From positions 1,183,300 through 1,247,299 of the forward strand of contig NZ_RXZH01000001.1 of assembly GCF_003970385.1 (NCBI RefSeq): a stretch of 64,000 nt of DNA, in the 5' to 3' direction. Below the pieces are notes generated by a model. It was not told where the DNA came from, made no database searches, and saw only the letters and a program-made list of their open reading frames with translations. Below, one piece after another: positions 18,609 through 27,870 of this stretch (position 1 is the stretch's first letter; each line of letters opens with the position of its first letter). The position numbers and the translations under genes are program-made. Source of the stretch: Vibrio aquaticus (GTDB lineage Bacteria; Pseudomonadota; Gammaproteobacteria; Enterobacterales; Vibrionaceae).

Positions 18609-19739
18609 TTAATGATCCAAGTAGAGGTAGTTTTGCCAACTCTTCATTCTGATCAATACCTTGCGCATGATTGAAACATGAGTGAACTTATCAGAGTAAA
18701 CCGCCACTTCAACCGCAGTACCTAGAGGTAGGTGGTAGTCTGAAAGATCGTCGTTGATTTTCAGTTTAACGAATACTCGACCACTGGTTCGCAACGCATC
18801 TGTGCCTAAAAGCGTACCGCGAGCTTGGAATTGGCTCTCACCGATGGCTGGAATCGTTTCAACCACTTCACCTTTGAAGACCTTACCTGGAAGCGCTCTA
18901 AACAAAAACTCGGCTTCATAACCAGGTTGTAAACGCTGGAGAGAGTTTTGTCTAAATGCCGCAGTGTAAAAGACGTCTTCGGTGTGAACAAAAGTCATCA
19001 CAGGCGCTAGCGGTAATGGGACGGCCATCACTCCTGGGCGCAGTGCCAATTGAGTAGCAAAGCCATTAGTAGGGGCTCTTACAACGGTTTGCTCAAGGTC
19101 GAACTCGGCTTGGCGAAGCTCTGCTAACAAGCGAGCTACTGTTGTATTTTCGCCACCGATTTCTGAGTCTAACGCAAGTTCCGCTTGTTCAACTTTCGCT
19201 GAAGAAACGTTAACCGCAGACTCTGCTGCTTTGTATGCTTGGCGACGTGTATCTAATTGTTGCTCTGTAAATGCACCTTTGTCGTAGCCACGTTGGTAAC
19301 GGGCAAATTCACGTTGGGCCTTATCACGTTCTGCAATCGCCTTGTTCTTCGCTGACATTGCTTCTTGCAGTGAAGACTCAAGCCCCAATGCACCTTGGCT
19401 AGCTTCCTTGATTTGCGCTTTTTTCTTCGCGACTTCCGCTTCGTAAGGAATCGGATCGATCGTAAAGAGCACATCACCTTGTTTTAGCGGTTGGTTAGCG
19501 GTGACAGGGACATCTATCACACGGCCTCGTACGCCCGAAACAACCGGTGTCGTTGAGTAAACTTGGTTACCGATTTGAGTAAATGGGTGGTTATAGTTCA
19601 TCAGTAAGATCAATGTACCAATGAGAACCACGCCGCCTAAGACTGCTGTAGGTACTGTCCATTTATTCAGAGGAATATTGAAGACTTTAAAAATAGTGAT
19701 ACACAGCGCGGCATAAGTCAGAATGAGTAGTAAATCCAT
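18609..19739 (-). CDS. yibH: HlyD-family membrane fusion protein (YibH-like)
   Basis: This 376-residue protein has two hydrophobic N-terminal segments (residues ~3-20 and ~32-48), then a biotinyl-lipoyl half (GVRGRVIDVPVTANQPLKQGDVLF), a long alpha-helical hairpin (~100-200) and the second lipoyl half with ATQLALRPGVMA. This is the layout of EmrA/YibH-type periplasmic adaptors. The preceding DUF3302 gene overlaps its start by one base (TAATG). The same pair, yibI and yibH, exists in E. coli. No inner-membrane transporter is encoded next to it, so the partner pump is elsewhere or absent. Confidence 0.88.
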   Translation of the reverse strand: MDLLLILTYAALCITIFKVFNIPLNKWTVPTAVLGGVVLIGTLILLMNYNHPFTQIGNQVYSTTPVVSGVRGRVIDVPVTANQPLKQGDVLFTIDPIPYEAEVAKKKAQIKEASQGALGLESSLQEAMSAKNKAIAERDKAQREFARYQRGYDKGAFTEQQLDTRRQAYKAAESAVNVSSAKVEQAELALDSEIGGENTTVARLLAELRQAEFDLEQTVVRAPTNGFATQLALRPGVMAVPLPLAPVMTFVHTEDVFYTAAFRQNSLQRLQPGYEAEFLFRALPGKVFKGEVVETIPAIGESQFQARGTLLGTDALRTSGRVFVKLKINDDLSDYHLPLGTAVEVAVYSDKFTHVSIMRKVLIRMKSWQNYLYLDH

Positions 19740-20128
19740 TATTGCTCCTCCTCGTGACTTGTTGAACGTGGCTGAACAGGCTTAGAGCCACCTTGTTGCT
19801 GCTTCAGTTCGCTGACTTCTTGTTGAAGCTGAGAAACTTGATCAATCAATGCATCGACTCTATGGTGGATATCGTGCTGTTCTTCTTCAAGCTTTTGAAA
19901 ACCCCAGCCGCGCTCTTTGCGCCACAATGTTGCCCAGATCCACAAAAACGGCCAAATGGCGTGCAGAGTGAATAGGCTAACCCAGCCGGCGTAGTGAATG
20001 GCGTCTTGATGAGGGTGTTCACGCTCTTTGGCAATTTCATAGGGGATGTCATGAATAACGATGATGCCGTAAAAAATGACCAGTGCGACAAAGACGAGTA
20101 GCCCAAGTGCAAAGTAGTCCAAAAACAT
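19739..20128 (-). CDS. yibI: DUF3302 inner-membrane protein (YibI-like)
   Basis: This 129-residue protein has two N-terminal membrane helices (FALGLLVFVALVIFYGIIVI and LFTLHAIWPFLWIWATLW) with a conserved HDIPYEIAKEREHPHQDAI loop, which is the DUF3302/YibI pattern. A C-terminal coiled coil (~85-118) follows. It is coupled to the HlyD-like gene and probably forms the membrane base or assembly partner of that adaptor. The function is unproven. Confidence 0.85.
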   Translation of the reverse strand: MFLDYFALGLLVFVALVIFYGIIVIHDIPYEIAKEREHPHQDAIHYAGWVSLFTLHAIWPFLWIWATLWRKERGWGFQKLEEEQHDIHHRVDALIDQVSQLQQEVSELKQQQGGSKPVQPRSTSHEEEQ

Positions 20129-20271
20129 AGTTACAGTCCTTGTATAACAATATGGAATAGAGACAGATTACTTATAAAACAGAGTAAAGTATAGGAATAA
20201 AATCAGTCGATTAGGACAAAATTCACAAATTATAAGCGTAGCAAAATAACGCAAGGCAGTAAGGAGAAAAA

Positions 20272-21156
20272 ATGCCATTTCAGGGAGAAGTTGCCGCGGT
20301 AAGCGCAGCGGTTGTTTGGGCTGTCGCTACATGGATCTACAGTCAGTTTAGCCACCAGTTCAGTGCATTGCAGCTCAATATCGTAAAAGGCGTTGTCGCA
20401 TCTATACTGATGATGTTCGTCATACCCTTCTCTGTAGATTCTATTCCTGTCATTTCTCAGCAGCATTTTGCGATATTGGCTTTGTCGGGTGTGATCGGGA
20501 TTGCCATTGGCGATAGTGCGTATTTTGCTTCGTTGCGCCGTATTGGACCGAATAAAACCTTGCTTCTGGAATCATTGGCACCGCCTTTGTCGGGTGTATT
20601 GGCGATTGTTGCGTTAGGTAGCATCCTTCCTTTACAAAGTTGGATTGGCGTTATTATTACTACGGTTGCGGTGTCAGCAACGGTCTTTCACTCCGATGAT
20701 TCTGAGCTAGATTGGAAAGGCGTGGGGTATGGGCTTGTTGCGAGTATTTGCCAAGCGAGTGGGGTGGTGATTTCACACTATGCTTTGGTCGCCGGTGATT
20801 TACCACCGCTGTTGGGCGCGCTAATACGACTCTCTATGGGAGTGGCGGTAGTGATGTTGATGATTGGTTGGCTTGAACGTAAGCCCTACCATTCAATCAA
20901 GCGTAATTTGCTTGAGCTTGGCCGACATGGCTTCTTTTGGTTGTTAGCTGCGATATTTGTTGGCACGTTCTTAGCGTTATGGCTGCAGCAAATTGCGTTG
21001 AAGTATGCCAATCCAGCGATTGCTCAAAGTCTGATTGCGACTAGCCCGATCTTCATGCTGATCATTTATGCGGTAAAAGGCCAACCTATCTCGAAAAGGG
21101 GAATGGTTGGCACTGTGGCTGCGGTGATCGGTATATCGCTTTTCTTTATTAAGTAA
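20272..21156 (+). CDS. EamA/DMT-family transporter
   Basis: This 294-residue protein has ten predicted membrane helices and two EamA repeats. The pattern GDSAYFASLRRIGPNKTLLLESLAPP is typical of the family. It is an exporter of unknown substrate. It converges with the GGDEF gene at 21164 with only a 7-bp gap. The upstream region (20129-20271) holds the divergent promoters. Confidence 0.87.
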   Translation: MPFQGEVAAVSAAVVWAVATWIYSQFSHQFSALQLNIVKGVVASILMMFVIPFSVDSIPVISQQHFAILALSGVIGIAIGDSAYFASLRRIGPNKTLLLESLAPPLSGVLAIVALGSILPLQSWIGVIITTVAVSATVFHSDDSELDWKGVGYGLVASICQASGVVISHYALVAGDLPPLLGALIRLSMGVAVVMLMIGWLERKPYHSIKRNLLELGRHGFFWLLAAIFVGTFLALWLQQIALKYANPAIAQSLIATSPIFMLIIYAVKGQPISKRGMVGTVAAVIGISLFFIK

Positions 21157-21163
21157 TAACAGC

Positions 21164-22744
21164 CTATTCGGTGCAGACTTGGTTTCGGCCGTTGGCTTTC
21201 GCTCGGTATAACGCTTTGTCTGCGCGGTAGAAGGTACGCTGGGTATTTTCACCCTCACGATGAAGCGTGATACCAATGCTAACGGTAAGTCCACGCTCAC
21301 CGAGAATGTCTTGCCAACCGAAGTTAAAGATTCGTTCTCGGTAGTTTTCTGCGTGCATTTCAGATTGCTCAAGTGTTGAGCGCTCTAAGATGACAAGAAA
21401 CTCTTCTCCACCAAAACGCACACAAGACGCCCCTCTAAATTTGAAATACGAGGAGAGCTCATGAGAAACATTCACAATCGCTTTATCACCGACTAGATGA
21501 CTCAACTCATCGTTGATGGATTTAAAGTGGTCAATATCGACAACCATCAGTGAAAATGGCACATCGTGCAGAAGAAGATCTTTCAGCTTAACGTCTAACC
21601 AACGGCGGTTATGCAGACTGGTTAGTGGATCGGTGAATACGTCTTGTTGCAGCTGCGCCACCGTGTGTTTTTGGCTCTCGGTGGTCTCTTTTAGCTCTTT
21701 GTTTTCTTGCTCTGATAGGATCAGTTTTAATTGCAGTTCAAAACGAGACAATCGGCGTAACTGACTTGCACCAAGCTCACCAATTGGCACCTTCTTCATC
21801 AGATCACTTTCGATTCGATAGGCGCGTTTTTGATGACTTAACGCCGATTGGTAATCCCCCTTTTGTTCGCAAATCGAAGCGAGCGAGTTAGCCAGTTTAA
21901 GAGAAAGAATCGGAGAGGCGTAACGTTTAATCCGAGAGTATGTGGTCTCTAACACCCAATTGGCTAAGTGGGTTTTTCCTTGTTCGCTTAGACAGGCGGC
22001 AAGTTCTAGACGAATTGCGTTCGAGAGCCATGCTGAGTGGCTGTTACCGACCGAGTACTGAACTCTCCCGAGGCACTGCATGGCTAAGTCTAGATGTTTC
22101 GTTTGACGGTAAAGCTTTGATTGATAAAGAAGGATCTGACCCGCCAGCACCTTGTCACTGACTAAAATACTCAACTCTTCACACTCTTTGATTAAATCGG
22201 TTGCAGCCGTTGTGCGGTTGAGCTCAATGAAACACGCCAGCATATAGAGTTTGTAGCGCAGACGAAGAGAGCGACTGCTAATCGCGTGGTCAATGCTGTC
22301 GATTTTTTGATAGTAGCGCAAAGCTCTGTTGTGATCCCCGTAGGCGTCACACAGGTTCCCCATTCCGAGGACAGCGATAACATAATCATCAATATGGCCG
22401 CTATCAACCGCGATGGTTGACGCACTGATGTATTGGTTCAATGCGCCGTGATAGTCGCCATTCTCAATCAGCTTATCGGCAAGGCTGTTACGAACTTCTA
22501 AAATAAGTTCAGCGTCTTCCGGTAAAGAGAGTAGGGTCAGTGCTTCTTTTAAGTCATCAGTGCTGATCTGGTATTGTTTTAACTCAAAGCGAAACTCTGA
22601 ACTGATGATCAAACACTGGGCTTTTTCTTGTGAGGTTGTCGCGATATGTTGACGAACATGATCCCAAAAAATCAGGGCTTCTTCACCAGTGACAGAAGAG
22701 GGATCAAGCCCTGAGTCAGAGATTTTATTCAGTAACGTTTCCAT
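21164..22744 (-). CDS. Cytoplasmic TPR-GGDEF diguanylate cyclase
   Basis: In this 526-residue protein, residues ~1-330 are TPR-like helical repeats without a signal peptide or membrane helix, followed by a short coiled coil (~335-365) and a C-terminal GGDEF domain with GGEEF. The DxLTxLHNRRW start of the domain and IDHFKSINDELSH are intact, so it should be an active cyclase. The position of the inhibitory RxxD site is not conserved (FRGA). Its first 20 bases overlap the end of the upstream TPR gene, so the two are translationally coupled and may form a complex. Confidence 0.92.
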   Translation of the reverse strand: METLLNKISDSGLDPSSVTGEEALIFWDHVRQHIATTSQEKAQCLIISSEFRFELKQYQISTDDLKEALTLLSLPEDAELILEVRNSLADKLIENGDYHGALNQYISASTIAVDSGHIDDYVIAVLGMGNLCDAYGDHNRALRYYQKIDSIDHAISSRSLRLRYKLYMLACFIELNRTTAATDLIKECEELSILVSDKVLAGQILLYQSKLYRQTKHLDLAMQCLGRVQYSVGNSHSAWLSNAIRLELAACLSEQGKTHLANWVLETTYSRIKRYASPILSLKLANSLASICEQKGDYQSALSHQKRAYRIESDLMKKVPIGELGASQLRRLSRFELQLKLILSEQENKELKETTESQKHTVAQLQQDVFTDPLTSLHNRRWLDVKLKDLLLHDVPFSLMVVDIDHFKSINDELSHLVGDKAIVNVSHELSSYFKFRGASCVRFGGEEFLVILERSTLEQSEMHAENYRERIFNFGWQDILGERGLTVSIGITLHREGENTQRTFYRADKALYRAKANGRNQVCTE

Positions 22745-24212
22745 GCTGCTCTTCCTGTCGCTGACTCTCTTCTAATTGGTCTAGGGTAAATGGGAATGAA
22801 AGAATGTCTTGATAAATAACTTTAGGCAGGGAGCTCTCAAGCCCTTTTCGGTGCCAAGGGTAAATCTCTATCATTTGAGCCAACACTTTAAAGACGCTCA
22901 GTGCTTCCTCGCCTTTATCAGCGAGTAGCAAGCCAAGTCGATCACTACTGATCCTTGATAGCATATCTTGCTTGTTACAGATCGAGTGTGTTAGCTCTGC
23001 ACAGACCTCAAGGTATTCTGAATCGGAGTGTTGGATGATAATAACGGAGTGGTTTGAACGTTTTAGCTCCGTTTTAAATAGCACGAGCTGCTCCCACCAA
23101 TAAGTCTCTGATACCATCTGAGACATCTGTTTCTCAGGGTCAAACTCATGCTGGCCACGTATGCGATTGATCAGTTTTCGGGCTCTTTGTTCAAGCTGAC
23201 GTTTGGAGGCGCGGGCTTTGTCATTACTGACACGCGCAGTTTGCTCGCGCAGCATGGCAGTTGAATGTTTGCGGTATTTCTGGAAAGACTCTAGTGCTAA
23301 CTTGAAGTTACCTGACTCTTCAGCCACACGAGATTGTTGAAAACAGACTTGTGAAAGCAGCTCGCCGTTGTCAAATTTGTTTGCAGAAAGCTCGGCTTGA
23401 ACTAGAAGCTCTGCAGCGGCTTCGGGGTTCTTTCTTAACAGCTCTACTCGGGCTCGACTGATAAAAGAGTGGGTTTTCATCCAAACGAGATCGTGTTTAA
23501 CGGCAAGCTCATGGGCCTTTTTGGTTGCTTGTTCGGCATCTTCAATTCTTTCTAACCCAAGCAGCGCTAGCCCTCTAAAATCCCAAACTTCAGCGTGCCA
23601 CGTTTTATCATCATGATGCTTTAAGGCTTCATGCGCGCCATCAAGTACAGAAAGCATTTCAACGTAATTATTGAGTAAATAGTGATCCCACGCGAGTAGG
23701 ATTCTTGCTTTGCCTTCTAGCCAAGAGATACGCGCACTGTTGGCGACTTTTACAGCAAGTTCGTGTGTCGTACGGGCGAGTTGGTATTCATGAGTGATGC
23801 GCCAAACGTTGCCTAAGCCAATAAGTGCTTCAAGCTGAATTTCGACCTCTTCCACGAGTGCCGACTGTTCTAATGCATTAATCCAAAATTGTTGAGCAGA
23901 ATAGTATTTGGCTTGGCCCCAATATTGAAGCGCATGGATATGGAGAATTTCAGGAAGGAGATCATCGGTATCAAGTGCATTGAGCTTACTGTGTGCTTCT
24001 TTGATGTATTTAAGCCCTTTACGATACTCCATCGAACACCAAGCACAGCGAGACATGATAATCAGCGATTGAATTTCGCCTTCAGGATAAAGAATTTGCG
24101 CAGAACGAGATGCACACTGTTCCGCGATCGCCCAAACCTTATCAGGTTCTGATTCTATCCTATCTTTGAGCTGTTCAATCTCGACTTCTAAGAGCCGCTG
24201 GCTTTTATCCAA
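22725..24212 (-). CDS. TPR protein with degenerate GGDEF-like C-terminus
   Basis: This 495-residue protein has an N-terminal ~330 residues of TPR-like helical repeats similar in style to the downstream gene, then a basic coiled coil (~330-350). The C-terminal ~130 residues look like a shrunken GGDEF domain: RISSDRLGLLLADKGEEAL occupies the place of the usual R-x-GGDEF-x-x-LL, and the substrate and metal motifs are missing. It should not make c-di-GMP. It is coupled by a 20-base overlap to an intact TPR-GGDEF gene and may be a regulatory partner formed by duplication. The degenerate-domain reading is my inference. Confidence 0.8.
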   Translation of the reverse strand: MDKSQRLLEVEIEQLKDRIESEPDKVWAIAEQCASRSAQILYPEGEIQSLIIMSRCAWCSMEYRKGLKYIKEAHSKLNALDTDDLLPEILHIHALQYWGQAKYYSAQQFWINALEQSALVEEVEIQLEALIGLGNVWRITHEYQLARTTHELAVKVANSARISWLEGKARILLAWDHYLLNNYVEMLSVLDGAHEALKHHDDKTWHAEVWDFRGLALLGLERIEDAEQATKKAHELAVKHDLVWMKTHSFISRARVELLRKNPEAAAELLVQAELSANKFDNGELLSQVCFQQSRVAEESGNFKLALESFQKYRKHSTAMLREQTARVSNDKARASKRQLEQRARKLINRIRGQHEFDPEKQMSQMVSETYWWEQLVLFKTELKRSNHSVIIIQHSDSEYLEVCAELTHSICNKQDMLSRISSDRLGLLLADKGEEALSVFKVLAQMIEIYPWHRKGLESSLPKVIYQDILSFPFTLDQLEESQRQEEQHGNVTE

Positions 24213-24339
24213 TGAATCAATCCTTTACTGCTTAAGAACTCATCTTCTAGTATGGCATTATATTAAGAGATGGTTACTAAACTCCACAAAAAGTAATGAG
24301 GCACGAACTTTTTAACGGCTCTTGTCACATTACTGATAG

Positions 24340-25809
24340 TTATGAAAGCAGATCACGCAAGGTCAAAGGTGATTGAGTAAGCTCTAACACCTGCGCCGCC
24401 GTCTTGCCGTCTTTGTCTTGGTAGCACAAATTATGCCAAGCGCGGAAGATATCCAGCATCGGCAAGAGACCGCCTGGTCTTAGCTTACGTCTAGGTTCAT
24501 TGATGAAGCTTTCAAACAAGGTCTGAAAACGATTTTGATAAAACTCAGTGTGACGGATGGAAGCCTTACGCAGCCAACGTTTCGGGTCGTTGTCTTCCCC
24601 TGCTAGATAGCAGATCCCTTTGGATGCGCCAGCGCTTTCTGTGATCGCCCATCGATCTCGCCACCAGCCCATATGGACGATGTCAATTTTATGGATATAT
24701 TCCGTCGGGCGCCAGTTCTTGTCCTCTTCGACATACATGAGGTCGATATTTTGACGCTGAATCCTTGGTAAACAGATGCTTAATGCCGCAGAGCGAAGAA
24801 CAGGGTCTTGAGGCAAATAAATCGAAACGTGCTTATCCGCTTGGCATAAATCCAAAACGTGTAAAAAGTGCGCGTATGACGTGTAAGGAGGACGGATCAA
24901 TGCCCCTTTGGTCGGGTAATTGAAAACAGTGAGGTTGCCCATTGGGTCTTCAACATTGCCTCGCGCCAAAATGGTTTGATATTGCTGATCAATACGTTCT
25001 CTTAAGACAGGAGAAGGCGAGGGCGCAGGCATGTTCGCTTCTGAAGAGTGCTCTCTAGAAACGAAACGTGCAGGGTACTTATACGGGTCATGATCGATTT
25101 CTCCCGTTGGTTCTTCTTGTGAAGAGTAATTGACATGCTGACAAAGTATATAGCCGCTGTGTGCTTCACCAGTCGCAATCCACAGCACGCCATTATTGCT
25201 TTTTGGCTGCAAAGAGATGTAATGGGAAGCGAGCTCATACTGATCGGCATGGTTGACCCATCGAGCGTCGAACATCGCTAACTTACGGCGGCAGCGACTT
25301 GCGATATGATCGACATGATCGTAAAACGTCTTTGGATTGATCTCTAATTTACGGCAGATTTCACGAACGGAATAACCCATAAAGAGCAAACCAAGCAGGT
25401 TTTCTTGAAAATGAAGTTTTTTGTTGGCACCTGACCATTTATCGACAAAGGTAGACTGGCAGCATTTACAACGGTAACGCTGGCGATCGCCACTGTAGCC
25501 AAAAGCGTGGTAAAGGTGTTTGTGAGTATGGACTGAAAGGCCGAAGTTTTCGCACTCGTCATTGCGACAAGCAGGAAGACCATCACTATGAAGATGTCTT
25601 AATCGGTGAAGCTCGTTAAAAACTTCTTGATTGTTAAGTAAGGGGGGGAAAGCACCGCACTCCCGACATACCATCGCAGGTCGCTTTGGGTTCGCATGCT
25701 GCACAACGTAACGATGTGCCTCACTCAATCCAAAGTTGTCACACGCCAATGTTTTACAAAAATTGAGCTGTAAACCGTCTGCTTCCTGTGGCAGTTTGCC
25801 AGTAGTCAC
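24340..25809 (-). CDS. Zinc-ribbon / helix-turn-helix protein, transposase-like N-terminus
   Basis: This is a 489-residue protein. Two Cys-rich units stand at the N-terminus (CKTLACDNFG with CRECG, then CRNDECENFG with CKCC), resembling the InsA-type zinc ribbons of transposases. A helix-turn-helix follows (YSVREICRKLEINPKTFYDHV, ~150-170). The remaining ~300 residues show no DDE pattern that I can identify. There are no terminal inverted repeats or target duplications around it, and a gene of this kind sits next to deoD in other vibrios as far as I recall. It is probably a domesticated DNA-binding protein, not a live element. The function is unknown. Confidence 0.7.
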   Translation of the reverse strand: MTTGKLPQEADGLQLNFCKTLACDNFGLSEAHRYVVQHANPKRPAMVCRECGAFPPLLNNQEVFNELHRLRHLHSDGLPACRNDECENFGLSVHTHKHLYHAFGYSGDRQRYRCKCCQSTFVDKWSGANKKLHFQENLLGLLFMGYSVREICRKLEINPKTFYDHVDHIASRCRRKLAMFDARWVNHADQYELASHYISLQPKSNNGVLWIATGEAHSGYILCQHVNYSSQEEPTGEIDHDPYKYPARFVSREHSSEANMPAPSPSPVLRERIDQQYQTILARGNVEDPMGNLTVFNYPTKGALIRPPYTSYAHFLHVLDLCQADKHVSIYLPQDPVLRSAALSICLPRIQRQNIDLMYVEEDKNWRPTEYIHKIDIVHMGWWRDRWAITESAGASKGICYLAGEDNDPKRWLRKASIRHTEFYQNRFQTLFESFINEPRRKLRPGGLLPMLDIFRAWHNLCYQDKDGKTAAQVLELTQSPLTLRDLLS

Positions 25810-25833
25810 TATCTCCCCCTCGGGATTATTCGG

Positions 25834-25858
25834 GCCACCAAGAATAAGCCTTGGTGGC
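25834..25858. repeat. 9-bp inverted repeat downstream of deoD
   Basis: GCCACCAAG (25834-25842) and CTTGGTGGC (25850-25858) form a perfect stem with a 7-nt loop between deoD and the zinc-ribbon gene. There is no U tract on the minus strand, so it may be a Rho-type or processing hairpin and not an intrinsic terminator. Confidence 0.5.
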
Positions 25859-25871
25859 GAATTGCATAGAA

Positions 25872-26582
25872 TTAGATGTTGATTGCTGTTTCCAGCGCAA
25901 CTTTCATCATGTCATTGAATGACTTCTGGCGGTCTTCTGAACTTAGCTTCTCGCCACGGATAATGTGGTCAGAGACGGTTAGGATTGTTAGCGCTTTCGC
26001 ACCTAGATCCGCAGCAACACCGTAGATGCCAGCTGCTTCCATATCTACACCTAGAATGCCTAGTTTTTCCATCTTCTCGAAGATGTCTGCTTCAGGTGTG
26101 TAGAACAAGTCTGCAGAGAATACGTTACCCACTTTTACTGGTACTTCTTGAGCACGAGCTTGGTTAACCGCTTCTTCTAGTAGACCGAAGTCAGCGATTG
26201 CTGCGAAGTCGTGATCGTTGAAACGGATGCGGTTAACTTTAGAGTCAGTAGAAGCACCCATGCCGATAACAACGTCCATTAGTTTCACGTCGTCACGTAC
26301 TGCACCACAGCTACCTACACGAATCACGTTCTTCACACCGTACTCAGCGATAAGTTCGTGAACGTAGATACAACAAGAAGGGATACCCATACCGTGGCCC
26401 ATTACTGATACTTTCTTACCTTTGTAAGTACCTGTGTAGCCGAACATGTTGCGAACGTCACATACTTGCTTCACATCGTCTAGGAAAGTTTCTGCGATGT
26501 ATTTAGCGCGTAGCGGGTCACCTGGCATTAGAACGGTTTCTGCGAAATCACCTGGTTGTGCGTTGATATGTGGGGTTGCCAT
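25872..26582 (-). CDS. deoD: Purine-nucleoside phosphorylase (DeoD type)
   Basis: This 236-residue enzyme splits purine nucleosides with phosphate into base and ribose-1-phosphate. The ATG at 26582 (MATPHINAQ) is preferred over an upstream in-frame start because GGAG stands at the right distance and the family begins this way. Diagnostic parts are [15 protein letters not shown], the phosphate-binding RVGSCG, the purine-contacting VDMEAAG and the catalytic Asp in VSDHI. A PurR-like operator is present ~185 bp upstream. Confidence 0.96.
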   Translation of the reverse strand: MATPHINAQPGDFAETVLMPGDPLRAKYIAETFLDDVKQVCDVRNMFGYTGTYKGKKVSVMGHGMGIPSCCIYVHELIAEYGVKNVIRVGSCGAVRDDVKLMDVVIGMGASTDSKVNRIRFNDHDFAAIADFGLLEEAVNQARAQEVPVKVGNVFSADLFYTPEADIFEKMEKLGILGVDMEAAGIYGVAADLGAKALTILTVSDHIIRGEKLSSEDRQKSFNDMMKVALETAINI

Positions 26583-26765
26583 AGTTATTACTCCGTAAAT
26601 CAATCTCTGATTACTAAATATGTTGAATCTGAAAAATCTGTTGAGGCAATACTAGCTAGAACTGGCAAGCTTCCTTGAGAGGTAGGTCACAAAAGGGCGG
26701 TGAATTAGCATATTAACCCCTATTGATAACTAAATCTGTTGAAAGTGAATGAGCAATCGATTTGT

Positions 26766-26779
26766 AAAAACGTTTGCGT
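26766..26779 (-). promoter_or_regulatory. PurR-like LacI-family operator upstream of deoD
   Basis: Read on the minus strand the sequence is ACGCAAACGTTTTT, which matches the first 13 bases of the E. coli PurR consensus as I remember it. It lies between deoD and the divergent rudS-like gene. PurR or CytR control of deoD would make sense. The site is ~185 bp from the deoD start, so its relation to the deoD promoter is open. Confidence 0.45.
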
Positions 26780-26824
26780 GCTAAAGTGAACCAAATTCTT
26801 TTTCTCTGCGTATCAAAAATTACA

Positions 26825-26896
26825 TTGTACAAACTGAAAATTTGTATAGTTTATGATTGATATGCTAGATCTTATACAAGAGTTAAGTTTGTATAA
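26825..26896 (+). promoter_or_regulatory. Cluster of TTGTACAA/TTGTATAA repeats, candidate LitR-type operator
   Basis: Four related octamers precede the rudS-merR-phr operon: the self-complementary TTGTACAA at 26825, TTGTATAG at 26842, TTATACAA at 26872-26879 and TTGTATAA at 26889-26896. The last two form a perfect inverted repeat with a 9-bp spacer, 20 bp before the first start codon. TGTA-N-TACA type repeats are known operators of LitR/CarH-type MerR regulators, and such a regulator is the second gene of this operon, so autoregulation is likely. Confidence 0.5.
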
Positions 26897-26916
26897 CTCT
26901 AGCAATAGAGGGTTAG

Positions 26917-27870
26917 ATGATGGGAAATGAAATCAAAATTGGCATTAGTTCTTGTGTGCTAGGGGAAAACGTTCGTTTTGACTCCGGACACAAGATCAGC
27001 AAATTCGTTACAAAAGAGCTGTCACCGTACTTTGAGTTTGTTCCTGTTTGTCCAGAAGTTGGAGCGGGGATGAGTGTGCCGAGACCTACGATCCGACTTG
27101 TCAGTAATGAAGAACGAATCGCCTTAGTGGAAACGAAAGACCCGACTCAAGACCATACAGAACAGATGGTGAGCTACTCCAAACAGAAAGTCGCTCAGCT
27201 GCAGGGTGAGCAGCTTTGCGGTTATGTGGTGTGTGCTAAATCGCCAACCTGCGGCATGGAGAGAGTTAAAGTCTACAAAAAAGCAGGCGCGGTGAATGAA
27301 GGGGTGGGTTTATATACTCAAGAGTTAATGTCATCCATGCCTTGGCTCCCAATCGAAGAAGATGGGCGCTTGAACGATCCGATCTTAAAAGAGAATTTCA
27401 TCACGCGTGTCTATACCCTGAATGACTTCTATACCTCAATGGAAGGTGAGCCTACGCGTGGGAAAATCGTTGCGTTTCACTCTCGTTACAAATTGACGTT
27501 GATGGCGCATCACCCAGAATCATACAAAAGCTTAGGCAGTTTGGTTGCGCATATAGGCGACTATGGAATGGATGAGTTTTACAACCTATATCGTGAAGGG
27601 CTGATGAAGGCCTTGGCTCACAGAGCAAGTCGAAAAAATAACACCAATGTGTTGATGCACCTGCAAGGTTACTTTAAGCGCAACCTCGACAAACCGCAGA
27701 AGCAAGAATTAAGACAAACAATCGATGATTATCGAGTGGGTCTGCTCCCACTGCTCGCGCCACTCACCTTGATTAAACACTATTTATCAGCACATCCAGA
27801 CAGCTACATTGAACAGCAAGCTTACTTACAGCCTTATCCTCAGGAGTTACGTTTACGTTATGGATTATGA
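26917..27870 (+). CDS. rudS: RudS-like tRNA 4-thiouridine desulfidase (DUF523-DUF1722)
   Basis: In this 317-residue fusion, residues ~5-150 are a DUF523 (TudS-type) domain with the three cluster cysteines of the family, Cys13 in SSCVLGENVRFDSG, Cys45 in VCPEVG and Cys112 in SPTCG, which hold a [4Fe-4S] cluster. Residues ~185-310 are DUF1722 (YbgA-like), with GKIVAFHSRYKLTLMAH. Proteins of this two-domain type (RudS, known from Pseudomonas putida) remove sulfur from 4-thiouridine in tRNA, the base that absorbs UVA. The next genes are a MerR regulator and a photolyase, overlapping by 11 and 4 bases, which supports a light-damage role. Two ATGs (26917, 26920) are possible. Confidence 0.82.
   Translation: MMGNEIKIGISSCVLGENVRFDSGHKISKFVTKELSPYFEFVPVCPEVGAGMSVPRPTIRLVSNEERIALVETKDPTQDHTEQMVSYSKQKVAQLQGEQLCGYVVCAKSPTCGMERVKVYKKAGAVNEGVGLYTQELMSSMPWLPIEEDGRLNDPILKENFITRVYTLNDFYTSMEGEPTRGKIVAFHSRYKLTLMAHHPESYKSLGSLVAHIGDYGMDEFYNLYREGLMKALAHRASRKNNTNVLMHLQGYFKRNLDKPQKQELRQTIDDYRVGLLPLLAPLTLIKHYLSAHPDSYIEQQAYLQPYPQELRLRYGL

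Noticed and set aside
24340..25809. Active insertion sequence
   Set aside because: No terminal inverted repeats, no target-site duplication and no recognisable DDE catalytic core.
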